DNA of 34,616 nt from Actinacidiphila cocklensis. Lineage in GTDB: Bacteria; Actinomycetota; Actinomycetes; Streptomycetales; Streptomycetaceae. This document shows positions 8,534 through 16,099 of this stretch, piece by piece. Both the position numbers and the translations under genes were made by a program. The first letter of the stretch is position 1, and every line of letters starts with the position of its first letter. Location: NCBI RefSeq assembly GCF_907177275.1, contig NZ_CAJSLV010000101.1, forward strand, positions 1 through 34,616, read 5' to 3'. The notes under the pieces were generated by a model that saw only the letters and a program-made list of their open reading frames with translations, made no database searches and was not told where the DNA came from.

Positions 8534-8631
8534 GATCCTCTAAAGTCGCACCGACGTCTACCGGAATGTAGTCGCAGCTGTAGTCGGAGCGGGCCGGACC
8601 AGTACCGGCAGACCAGGGGACAGGACCACCC

Positions 8632-9468
8632 ATGAGTGCCATCGGCGTCGGCCAGGCCGTCATCCTCGGAATCGTGGAAGGAGTCACCGAATTCCTGCCG
8701 GTGTCCTCCACCGGCCACCTGAAGCTGGCCGAGGGCCTGATGAACATCAAGGTGGACGACGACGCCGTGGTCGGCTTCACCGCCGTCATCCAGGTCGGTG
8801 CCATCGCCGCGGTGTTCGTCTACTTCTTCAAGGACATCATGCGGTTCGTCAGCGCGTGGCTGCGCGGACTGACGGACAAGGGGCAGCGCGACAACCACGA
8901 CTACAAGTTCACCTGGTGGGTGATCTACTCCACGATCCCGATCGTGATCGTCGGCCTGGCGGCCAAATCGCTGATCGACGGTCCGCTCGGCTCTCTGTGG
9001 GTGGTCGCCTGCTCGCTGATCGGCGGCAGCATAGTGATGTGGGCCGCGGAGCAGATGGCCAGGTTCAAGCGCAGCGAGCAGGAGGTGACGCTCAAGGACG
9101 CCATGTACGTCGGCTCCTCGCAGATCCTGGCGCTGCTCTTCCCCGGCTTCTCCCGCTCCGGCGCGACCATCTCCACCGCGCTGATCCGCGACCTCGACCG
9201 GATGGCGGCCACCCGGCTGTCGTTCTTCCTCGGCCTGCCCGCGCTCACCGGCGCGGGGCTGTACGAGCTGAAGGACGCCACCGGCGGCGGGGTGAGCACC
9301 ACCGCCCTCGCGGTCGGCACCCTGGTGTCGTTCGTGGTCGCCTACGCGTCCATCGCCTGGCTGCTGCGCTTCGTCGCGCGGCACTCCTTCAACGCCTTCG
9401 TGATCTACCGGATCGTGGTCGGCTTCGTCCTGATCGGGCTGCTCGCGACCAACGTCCTGGACGCCTGA
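8632..9468 (+). CDS. uppP: Undecaprenyl-diphosphatase UppP (BacA)
   Basis: This 278-residue polytopic membrane enzyme removes a phosphate from undecaprenyl diphosphate, recycling the lipid carrier for peptidoglycan and other wall polymers. It also confers bacitracin tolerance when abundant. The family signatures are both present: EGVTEFLPVSSTGH (residues 16-29, with E16 and E20 of the ExxxE motif) and PGFSRSGAT (171-179, with S174 and R175). About eight hydrophobic segments and a length near the family norm support a full, intact protein. The ATG at 8632 is preceded by GGGGACAGGA. The gene appears monocistronic, with an intrinsic terminator directly after it. Streptomycetes usually have more than one uppP-like gene; whether this is the main copy cannot be told here. 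Confidence 0.96.
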   Translation: MSAIGVGQAVILGIVEGVTEFLPVSSTGHLKLAEGLMNIKVDDDAVVGFTAVIQVGAIAAVFVYFFKDIMRFVSAWLRGLTDKGQRDNHDYKFTWWVIYSTIPIVIVGLAAKSLIDGPLGSLWVVACSLIGGSIVMWAAEQMARFKRSEQEVTLKDAMYVGSSQILALLFPGFSRSGATISTALIRDLDRMAATRLSFFLGLPALTGAGLYELKDATGGGVSTTALAVGTLVSFVVAYASIAWLLRFVARHSFNAFVIYRIVVGFVLIGLLATNVLDA

Positions 9469-9491
9469 CCAGCGGTTCAACACAGCGTGCC

Positions 9492-9517
9492 AGGCCGGGC
9501 CTTGAGGCCCGGCCTTT
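9492..9517 (+). terminator. Intrinsic terminator after uppP
   Basis: A perfect 10-bp stem (9492-9501 with 9506-9515) with a TTGA loop runs into TTT, 23 bp after the uppP stop codon. Confidence 0.88.
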
Positions 9518-9557
9518 GCTGTGACCGCATAATTCACGACTTATTTTTTGATGTGTA

Positions 9558-9586
9558 TTGACTCCCCGACAGGCGGCCCCTAGCGT
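9558..9586 (+). promoter_or_regulatory. Promoter of the lectin/beta-helix gene
   Basis: TTGACT (9558-9563) and TAGCGT (9581-9586) are exactly 17 bp apart, a good vegetative-type pair for Streptomyces. An unusually AT-rich run (9527-9560) lies just upstream and could act as an UP-like element. The predicted leader is about 35 nt. Confidence 0.7.
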
Positions 9587-9628
9587 CCACACCGCATCGC
9601 GACCCCACAACGCGACGAGGAGACTCGT

Positions 9629-11869
9629 GTGACCCAGGTACCCGCAGGGACCGGCTCGCCGTCCCGCAACCCCCGCCACCGCAGACGAACGGCCGCCCTC
9701 GCGGCGGCGTTCCTGATACCGGTCGGCGCCGGCATCGCACTGGTCTCCGCCCCCGAGGCCGGGGCCGCGACCATCCCGACCGCCCCGGCCACCGTGACCG
9801 GCGTCGGCAGCGGCAAGTGCGTGGACGCGCGCGCCGCGGCCACCGGCAACGGCACCGCCGTCCAGCAGTACGCCTGCAACGGCAGCACCGCGCAGCAGTG
9901 GCAGTTCACCGCGACCGACAGCGGCTACTACCGGATCGGCGTGGCCTCGGCCCCGGACCAGGTCTGGGACGAGACGAACGTCTCGACCGCCGACGGCGCC
10001 CTGACCCAGCTGTGGCTCTACGGCGGCGGTGCCAACCAGCAGTGGCAGCCGGTCGCCGAGTCCAGCGGCGCCTTCCACTTCGTCAACCGCAACAGCGGCA
10101 AGTGCCTCGACGTGCCCGGCGCGTCCACCGCCGACAGCGTCCAGCTCCAGCAGTACACCTGCAACGGCAGCGCGGCGCAGTCCTTCAACGTCAGCGGCTC
10201 CGGCGGCACCACCACCCCGCCGCCCACCGGCGACGACCCCGACCTCGGACCCAACGTCGTCACCTTCGACCCGTCGATGTCGTCGTCCACGATCCAGTCC
10301 CGGCTGAACACCATCTTCAACCAGCAGCAGACCAACCAGTTCGGCGGCCAGCGCTACGCCGTGCTGTTCAAGCCGGGCACCTACAGCGCCGATGTCAACG
10401 TCGGCTTCTACACCCAGGTCGCGGGCCTGGGCCTGAGCCCCGACGACGTCACCATCAACGGCGCCGTGCACGCGGAGGCCGACTGGTTCCAGGGCAACGC
10501 CACCCAGAACTTCTGGCGCGACGCCGAGAACATGTCGGTCAACCCCACCGGCGGCAGCGACCGCTGGGCGGTCTCCCAGGCCGCGCCCTACCGGCGGATG
10601 CACGTACGCGGCAACCTCGCGCTGGACGACGGCGGCTGGTCCAGCGGCGGCTTCATCTCCGACACCAAGGTCGACGGCCAGATCCGCTCCGGCTCCCAGC
10701 AGCAGTTCCTGACCCGGGACTCGACGATGGGCAGCTGGTCGGGCTCCAACTGGAACATGGTCTTCGTCGGCGACCAGGGCGCCCCCGCCCAGTCCTTCCC
10801 GACGTACACCACGGTCGCCTCCTCGCCCACCATCCGCGAGAAGCCGTTCCTGTACATCGACAGCTCGGGCAAGTACCAGGTCTTCGTGCCCGCACTGCAG
10901 TCCAACGCCTCAGGCACCACCTGGAGCGGCAAGACCCCGCAGGGCCAGTCGCTGCCGATCGACCAGTTCTACGTCGTCAAGCCCGGCGCGACCGCGTCCG
11001 ACATCAACGCGGCCCTCGCCGCGGGCAAGAACCTGCTGGTCACCCCCGGCGTCTACCACCTCAACCAGACGCTGAACATCACCCGTCCCGACACCGTGGT
11101 GCTGGGCATGGGCCTGGCCACGCTGGTGCCCGACAACGGGATCACCGCGATCAGCACCGCCGACGTCGACGGCATCAAGCTGGCCGGCCTGCTGATCGAC
11201 GCCGGCACCACCACCTCCCAGCAGCTGATGCAGATCGGCCCGGCCGGATCGTCCGCGAACCACGCGGCCGACCCGACCAGCCTGTCGGACGTCTTCTTCC
11301 GGATCGGCGGCGCCACCGTCGGCAAGGCCACCCAGTCCCTGGTGATCAACAGCGGCAACACGATCATCGACCACACCTGGATCTGGCGCGCCGACCACGG
11401 CAACGGCGGCACGGTCGGCTGGAACACCAACACCGCCGACACCGGCCTGGTCGTCAACGGCCCCAACGTGACGGCGTACGGCCTGTTCGTCGAGCACTTC
11501 CAGAAGACGCAGGTGCTGTGGAACGGGCAGGGCGGCAGGACGTACTTCTTCCAGAACGAGATGCCCTACGACCCGCCCAACCAGAGCTCCTGGATGAACG
11601 GTTCGTCGCAGGGCTACCCCGCCTACAAGGTCGCCGACTCGGTCACCAGCCACGAGGCCTGGGGCCTGGGCAGCTACTGCTACTTCAGCGCCAACCCGTC
11701 GGTGGTCTCGGCCAACGCCTTCCAGGTGCCCAACACCTCGGGCGTGCGCTTCCACGACATGGTGACCGTCTCGCTGGGCGGCACCGGCACCATCAGCCAT
11801 GTCATCAACTCCACCGGTGACGCCGTCAACAGCGGCCACCAGGTGACGGATCTGACCAGCTACCCGTAA
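9629..11869 (+). CDS. Secreted protein with RicinB lectin and right-handed beta-helix (GH55/pectate-lyase-like) domains
   Basis: This is a 746-residue secreted protein. The GTG at 9629 follows GAGGAG (9617-9622). The signal peptide spans about residues 1-46. Residues about 50-190 are a beta-trefoil lectin (RicinB/CBM13) with QQW motifs in the first two repeats and a weaker third. A short TTTPPPTGDD linker leads to a domain of about 540 residues. It has a segment like the start of GH55/pectate-lyase-type beta-helices (RYAVLFKPGTYSADVNVGFY), a second one (LLVTPGVYHLNQTLNI), and strings of short strands (IIDHTWIWRADHG). Similar streptomycete proteins are often labelled 'adenylyl cyclase' or 'coagulation factor 5/8 type', which nothing in this sequence supports. 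A polysaccharide-active enzyme, possibly on beta-1,3-glucan, is the inference; the catalytic residues cannot be assigned by eye. Confidence 0.82.
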   Translation: MTQVPAGTGSPSRNPRHRRRTAALAAAFLIPVGAGIALVSAPEAGAATIPTAPATVTGVGSGKCVDARAAATGNGTAVQQYACNGSTAQQWQFTATDSGYYRIGVASAPDQVWDETNVSTADGALTQLWLYGGGANQQWQPVAESSGAFHFVNRNSGKCLDVPGASTADSVQLQQYTCNGSAAQSFNVSGSGGTTTPPPTGDDPDLGPNVVTFDPSMSSSTIQSRLNTIFNQQQTNQFGGQRYAVLFKPGTYSADVNVGFYTQVAGLGLSPDDVTINGAVHAEADWFQGNATQNFWRDAENMSVNPTGGSDRWAVSQAAPYRRMHVRGNLALDDGGWSSGGFISDTKVDGQIRSGSQQQFLTRDSTMGSWSGSNWNMVFVGDQGAPAQSFPTYTTVASSPTIREKPFLYIDSSGKYQVFVPALQSNASGTTWSGKTPQGQSLPIDQFYVVKPGATASDINAALAAGKNLLVTPGVYHLNQTLNITRPDTVVLGMGLATLVPDNGITAISTADVDGIKLAGLLIDAGTTTSQQLMQIGPAGSSANHAADPTSLSDVFFRIGGATVGKATQSLVINSGNTIIDHTWIWRADHGNGGTVGWNTNTADTGLVVNGPNVTAYGLFVEHFQKTQVLWNGQGGRTYFFQNEMPYDPPNQSSWMNGSSQGYPAYKVADSVTSHEAWGLGSYCYFSANPSVVSANAFQVPNTSGVRFHDMVTVSLGGTGTISHVINSTGDAVNSGHQVTDLTSYP

Positions 11870-11902
11870 GCAACAGCCGCGAGCGGGCGGCAGTAAGGCA
11901 GA

Positions 11903-11976
11903 CCCGGCCGACCCATCCCCCCACGGGTGGGCCGGCCGGGCCTGTGCGGGCCGCGCGCCCCGCGGGGCGCGCGGCC
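11903..11976. terminator. Two adjacent hairpins between convergent genes
   Basis: The first hairpin pairs 11903-11918 with 11925-11940, with one mismatch and one G-T pair. The second is a perfect 28-bp palindrome (11949-11976). They lie between the stops of a rightward and a leftward gene and probably terminate both. No T-runs are present. Confidence 0.7.
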
Positions 11977-12004
11977 GGTCCAGCACGGTGGCAGCGACAC
12001 CCCG

Positions 12005-13108
12005 TCAGGTGAGCGTCGCTGCCACCGGGTCCCAGCCGTCCGGCAGGACCGGCACCGCCGGCGCCCCGGACTCCAGGGGCAGAACGGAGTGCCGCTCCGC
12101 GGACTCGGTGATGGTGGACATCAACTCCAGCACATGCTGGGCCAGTTCACCCGAGGCGCGGTGCTCGTCGCCGCCCCGGACCGCGCGGGCCATGTCCAGG
12201 ACGCCCATGCCGCGGCCCGCGACCGAGCCGGTCACCGGCAGATCCCGCCACTCCTCCTCGCCGAACGCCCGGACCTGCAGCGGCCCTTCGAAGGTGTTCG
12301 GGTCCGGCAGCGACAGGGTGCCCTCGGTGCCGGTGATCTCGATCATCCGGCGCGAGACCGCCGAGTCGAAGCTGAAGGTCGCCGACGCGCTCGGCCCGCT
12401 CGCGAAGTCCAGCAGCGCCTGCACATGCGTCGGCACCTCGACCGCGAAGGACGTGCCCGCCTTCGGCCCCGACCCGATGACCCGCTCGGCGCGCGCCTGC
12501 CTGGCCGTCGCCGAGACCCGGCTCACCGGGCCGAGCAGCGCCACCAGCGCGGTCAGGTAGTACGGGCCGATGTCGAACAGCGGCCCGGCGCCGTACTGGA
12601 AGAGGAACTCCGGGTTCGGGTGCCAGCTCTCGGGACCGGGGCCCTGCGTCACCGCGGTCACCGCGACCGGCTCGCCGATGGCTCCTGAGCTCAGCGCCCG
12701 CGCAGCGGACTGCAGCCCCGCGCCCAGGAAGGTGTCGGGCGCGCTGCCCACCCGCAGGCCCGCGGCCTGCGCCTCGGCCAGGATCTTCGCCCCGTCGGCC
12801 GGCGCGAGCGCCAGCGGCTTCTCGCCGTAGACGTGCTTGCCGGCCTGCAGCGCCGCACCGGCGACCTCGGCGTGGGCCGCGGGGATGGTGAGGTTGACGA
12901 CGATCTCGACCTCGGGGATCGCCAGCACCGAGGCGACGTCGCCCGCCGCGGGCACTCCGTAGGTGTCCGCCGCCGCCCTGGCCCGCTCGACGTCCAGGTC
13001 GGCCACCGCGAGCACCCGCACGTCGGGGAAGGTCGACAGCGCCGTCAGGTACTGCGTGCTGATCACCCCGGCGCCTATCAGGGCGATGCCGACAGGACCG
13101 CCGCTCAT
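12005..13108 (-). CDS. Gfo/Idh/MocA-family NAD(P)-dependent oxidoreductase, last gene of the operon
   Basis: This 367-residue dehydrogenase of the glucose-fructose oxidoreductase/inositol dehydrogenase superfamily probably oxidises a sugar or cyclitol hydroxyl with NAD(P). The N-terminal Rossmann fold has IALIGAGVIS, and the family EKPLA motif lies near residue 97 (HVYGEKPLALA). The C-terminal domain has FDIGPYYLTAL where many members carry DxGxH; here the His is replaced by Tyr, so the catalytic pattern differs from classical inositol dehydrogenases. Its ATG overlaps the stop of the upstream TIM-barrel gene (ATGA at 13105-13108), which indicates translational coupling. It is the second dehydrogenase of a four-gene operon under the divergent ROK regulator. 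Substrate cannot be read from sequence. Confidence 0.88.
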   Translation of the reverse strand: MSGGPVGIALIGAGVISTQYLTALSTFPDVRVLAVADLDVERARAAADTYGVPAAGDVASVLAIPEVEIVVNLTIPAAHAEVAGAALQAGKHVYGEKPLALAPADGAKILAEAQAAGLRVGSAPDTFLGAGLQSAARALSSGAIGEPVAVTAVTQGPGPESWHPNPEFLFQYGAGPLFDIGPYYLTALVALLGPVSRVSATARQARAERVIGSGPKAGTSFAVEVPTHVQALLDFASGPSASATFSFDSAVSRRMIEITGTEGTLSLPDPNTFEGPLQVRAFGEEEWRDLPVTGSVAGRGMGVLDMARAVRGGDEHRASGELAQHVLELMSTITESAERHSVLPLESGAPAVPVLPDGWDPVAATLT

Positions 13109-13851
13109 GACCGGCCCTCAAGGGCGGTCAGGTAGCGGTGGCTCTCGCCGACGGCCTCGAAGACGTCGCCCGCGCAGCTGTCCAGCTCCACGATCCGCAC
13201 CGCCTCGGGCGCCGCCGCCAGGATCGACGGCACGTCGATGATGCCCTGCCCGACCGCGGTGTGCGGTTCGTCCTTGACGCCCGGCCCGTCCTTGACGTGC
13301 AGCGCGTACACCCGGTCGCCCAGGGTGCGCAGCAGCTCCGGTACGTCCGCGCCGCCCACGGCGGCCCAGTAGGTGTCGACTTCGAGGAAGACCTCGGGCG
13401 CCAGCAGATCGGCCAGCACCTCAAGGGCGGTACGGCCCTCGAAGCGCGGCTCGATCTCCCACCAGTGGTTGTGGTAGCCGATCAGGACGTCGTGCTCGGC
13501 GGCCTTGGCCGCGAAGCCGTTGAGCTGGTCGGCGACCTGCTGGAGGCCGTCGGTGGTGGTGAACAGCTCGTGCTCGATGCCGCCGGGGATGATGGCCCGG
13601 TCGGTGCCGACGGCGCGTACCGCGTCGAAGACCTCCCCGGCGTCCTGGCTGAACAGCGCGTAGGCGTGGGTGCTCGGCACGGTCAGGCCCAGCTCGTCGG
13701 CGAGCTTGCGGAATCCGGTCGGGTCGCCGGTCGGGTCGTAGGGCTCCACCGAGCGGTAGCCGATCTCGGCGAGCCGGGTCAGCGTGCCGTCGCGGTCGGC
13801 GGCGATCTGGTCCCGGAGGGTGTAGAGCTGGATGCTCAGGGGCGTTGCCAT
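13105..13851 (-). CDS. Sugar phosphate isomerase/epimerase-like TIM barrel (AP-endonuclease-2 family)
   Basis: This is a 248-residue xylose-isomerase-like TIM-barrel protein. It starts MATPLSIQLYTLRDQ, the usual first strand of small members of the family. Likely metal ligands are visible in order: GYHNHWWE (about residues 127-134), EVDTYWA, HVKDGPG and VELDSC. The AGGAGG box lies at 13862-13867, ten bases before the ATG. A 91-bp gap separates it from the preceding operon gene, and it overlaps the following dehydrogenase by ATGA. Members act as isomerases, epimerases, dehydratases (IolE type) or 3-keto-glycoside lyases. Pairing with a Gfo/Idh/MocA enzyme suggests it acts on the keto product of that enzyme. 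The exact reaction is not determinable. Confidence 0.85.
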   Translation of the reverse strand: MATPLSIQLYTLRDQIAADRDGTLTRLAEIGYRSVEPYDPTGDPTGFRKLADELGLTVPSTHAYALFSQDAGEVFDAVRAVGTDRAIIPGGIEHELFTTTDGLQQVADQLNGFAAKAAEHDVLIGYHNHWWEIEPRFEGRTALEVLADLLAPEVFLEVDTYWAAVGGADVPELLRTLGDRVYALHVKDGPGVKDEPHTAVGQGIIDVPSILAAAPEAVRIVELDSCAGDVFEAVGESHRYLTALEGRS

Positions 13852-13942
13852 CGAAACGATGCCTCCTGGAAATGCGGCAGGTGCGGTACGGGCGGGACGG
13901 GTGCGGCCCGGCGGAGCCGCGGTATCGGTCGGCGTAGCAGCG

Positions 13943-14863
13943 TCAGCCCACGATGAGCGGGCGCAGTGTGCGGTGGGCGATCTCGAGCCCCTGGGTGATC
14001 CTGGTGGTGTCCCCGCTCCACACGGGGTCCTCGTGCTCCACGGACAGCACTCCGGTGAAGCCGCCCTCGTAGAGCGTGTCCACGATCCGGCGCCAGTCCA
14101 CGTCGCCGAGCCCGGGAACCCGGTAGCGCCACCAGCCGCTGTCCCAGCCGTCGGCGCGCTCGACCGTACGGCCGAAGATGCCGTAGCGGTCCCTGGCGCG
14201 CGGGTCGAGCTGGGCGTCCTTGGCCTGGGCGTGCGGGATGCGGTCGACGTACGGGCGCAGCGCGGCCACCGGGTCGATGCCCAGCCACAGCAGGTGCGAC
14301 GGGTCGTAGTTGAGGTAGAGGCCGAGGTCGAACATCCACTCCCACAGCTCGGGGGAGTAGGCGAGGTTGCCCGGGTAGCCGTCCGGGTGCCAGCCCTCCA
14401 TCACGCAGTTCTCGATGATGATCTTCACGCCGCGCTCGCCCGCGTACTCCACCAGCGGCGGCAGCTCGCGTTCGGCCTGCGCGATGTTCTCCTTCACCGA
14501 CAGGCCCGGGTGGCGGCCGATGAAGGTGCCGACGTGCTCGACGCCGAGCAGCGCGGCCGCGTCGACGTTCGCCCGGACGTGGGCGGCGATCTCGGCCCTG
14601 CGGGCCTTGTCGGGGTGCAGGTTGTTCTCGTAGTACGCCAGCGCCGACAGGGTCAGGCCGTGCCGCTCGAACAGCGCGCGCACCTCGTCGGCCTGCTGCT
14701 TGCCGAAGTCGATGACGTCGATGTGGCTGGCCTCGAAGTCCCGTGACCCGGTGGACGGCCAGGTGGCCACCTCCAGCGCCTGGTAGTCGTGCGAGGCCGC
14801 CCATGCGGCGATCTCCTCCAGCGGCAGCTGCGGAAGGCAGGCGGTCAGGAAGCCCAGCTTCAT
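13943..14863 (-). CDS. Sugar phosphate isomerase/epimerase-like TIM barrel, larger paralogue
   Basis: This 306-residue protein of the xylose-isomerase-like TIM-barrel superfamily starts MKLGFLTACLPQLPLEEIA at the ATG at 14863, one base after the stop codon of the upstream dehydrogenase. Open frame continues upstream, but it runs inside that gene and is not family-like. Probable metal-binding residues are the Glu in IIIENCVMEGWHPDG, the Asp and His in LNYDPSHLLW, the acidic residues in HAQAKDAQLD and the Glu in VLSVEHED. It is longer than its downstream paralogue and only distantly similar, so the two probably do different steps. Proteins of this size and motif set commonly sit beside Gfo/Idh/MocA dehydrogenases. 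An isomerase, epimerase or 3-keto-glycoside-cleaving role is inferred. Confidence 0.88.
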   Translation of the reverse strand: MKLGFLTACLPQLPLEEIAAWAASHDYQALEVATWPSTGSRDFEASHIDVIDFGKQQADEVRALFERHGLTLSALAYYENNLHPDKARRAEIAAHVRANVDAAALLGVEHVGTFIGRHPGLSVKENIAQAERELPPLVEYAGERGVKIIIENCVMEGWHPDGYPGNLAYSPELWEWMFDLGLYLNYDPSHLLWLGIDPVAALRPYVDRIPHAQAKDAQLDPRARDRYGIFGRTVERADGWDSGWWRYRVPGLGDVDWRRIVDTLYEGGFTGVLSVEHEDPVWSGDTTRITQGLEIAHRTLRPLIVG

Positions 14864-14864
14864 G

Positions 14865-15974
14865 TCAGGAGACCTCTTTCCAGGACCGGTCGGCCGCCGA
14901 CGCGAGGACTGCCTCGGTGAGGCGCACCATGCGGGCGGCGTCGTCGAAGGTGGGGAAGGCCCCACCGGTGCCGTCCTCGCGGACGGCGGCGTGCACATCG
15001 CGGACGAAGGCGGCGAAGCAGTCGAGATAGCCCATCGGGTGCCCGCCGGGCACCACCGAGAGCCGGGCGGCGGCGGGGGACAGTACGGCGGGGTCGCGCT
15101 GCACCGCCGCGTTCTCGCCGCGGCTGCCGACGAAGAGGGTCTCGGGGTTCTCCTGGTCGAAGGCCAGCGACGTGGTGCTGCCGTCCACCTCGAACCACAG
15201 CCGGTTCTTCCGGCCGGGGGAGATCTGCGAGACCGTCACCGTGCCGGTGGCGCCGCGGTCGGTGCGGAAGAGCAGCTGCACCGCGTCCTCGGTGGCCGGC
15301 ACCCCGCCGGCCCTGGCCAGCGTCTGGCTCACCGCGGTCAGCTCGATGATCCGGTGGCCGGTCACCCACTCGACCAGGTCGCACCAGTGCGAGCCGATGT
15401 CGGCGAAGGCCCGGGAGGGGCCGCCGGCCGCCGCGTCCACCCGCCAGTTGGTGTCACCCGGCTGCGACAGCCAGTCCTGCAGGTAGTGCCCGTGCAGCAG
15501 CCGCACGTCGCCGGCCCGGCCGTCGAGCACCCTGGCCCGCGCCTCGGCCGCCATCGGGTGGTAGCGGTAGACGAACGGCACCGCGGCCACCCGGCCGGAC
15601 TCCGCCGCGAGCGCCGCCAGCGCGTCCGCGGTGGCCGACCCGGTGGTCAGCGGCTTCTCGCAGACCACGTGCTTTCCGGCCCGCAGCGCGAGCTCCGCCA
15701 GGCCGGCGTGCGCGTCGTTGGGCGTGCAGATGTGCACCACGTCCACGTCGTCACTGGTGACCAGTTCCTCGGAACTCCCGAAGGCCCGCTCCACGCCGAG
15801 CGCGGCCGCGGCCTCCTTGGCACGTGCCGGGGTCGAGGCGCTGACTCCGACGACCGGCGCACCGGTGCGGCGCACGGCGTCCAGATGCACCCGCCCGATC
15901 ATCCCTACGCCGGCGATCGCCGTACGCAGGGACGACAGTGACGACGACGACACCGCCGTTGACATACCGCCCAC
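14865..15974 (-). CDS. Gfo/Idh/MocA-family oxidoreductase, first gene of the operon
   Basis: This is a 369-residue NAD(P)-dependent dehydrogenase. I chose the GTG at 15974 because GGGAGG (15981-15986) is six bases upstream; an ATG three codons later is the alternative. A Ser-rich leader precedes the Rossmann fold (TAIAGVGMIGRVHLDAV). CEKPLTTG carries the family lysine. AFADIGSHWCDLVEW is a clear match to the DxGxHxxD catalytic/structural motif, with His in place, unlike the second dehydrogenase of the operon. Members oxidise sugars, sugar acids, inositols or the 3-position of glycosides. It is the promoter-proximal gene, with TTGTCA-17 bp-TAGCGT upstream sharing its -35 with the ROK gene promoter, so it is probably the substrate-committing step and repressed by the ROK protein. 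Confidence 0.9.
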   Translation of the reverse strand: MGGMSTAVSSSSLSSLRTAIAGVGMIGRVHLDAVRRTGAPVVGVSASTPARAKEAAAALGVERAFGSSEELVTSDDVDVVHICTPNDAHAGLAELALRAGKHVVCEKPLTTGSATADALAALAAESGRVAAVPFVYRYHPMAAEARARVLDGRAGDVRLLHGHYLQDWLSQPGDTNWRVDAAAGGPSRAFADIGSHWCDLVEWVTGHRIIELTAVSQTLARAGGVPATEDAVQLLFRTDRGATGTVTVSQISPGRKNRLWFEVDGSTTSLAFDQENPETLFVGSRGENAAVQRDPAVLSPAAARLSVVPGGHPMGYLDCFAAFVRDVHAAVREDGTGGAFPTFDDAARMVRLTEAVLASAADRSWKEVS

Positions 15975-16002
15975 AAAAGGCCTCCCATTCCGCTTGCTTG
16001 AA

Positions 16003-16052
16003 ACGCTAGCCATCCAGGTTTCGGTTGACAATGGCAAGATTTCCGCTAACTT
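16003..16052. promoter_or_regulatory. Divergent promoters with a shared -35 region
   Basis: Leftward: TTGTCA (16031-16026) and TAGCGT (16008-16003), 17 bp apart, reading into the dehydrogenase operon. Rightward: TTGACA (16025-16030) and TAACTT (16047-16052), 16 bp apart, reading into the ROK gene. The two -35 boxes overlap in the seven bases TTGACAA. The repeated CGCTA at both -10 regions and the GAAAC/GTTTC pair at 16000-16023 could be part of a repressor site. One bound protein could block both directions. Confidence 0.65.
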
Positions 16053-16099
16053 CTGTCATAAATCCGCCGGACGACAGCCCGACGAAAGGCAGCCCCACG

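Noticed and set aside
8550..8595. Direct TGTAGTCG repeat before uppP as an operator
   Set aside because: The unit is only 7-8 bases, occurs twice, and matches no site I can name. Evidence is too weak for a feature.
16025..16099. TTG at 16025 or ATG at 16031 as start of the ROK regulator
   Set aside because: Those bases form the TTGACA promoter box, and the encoded residues do not look like the family N-terminus. GTG at 16100 is preferred.
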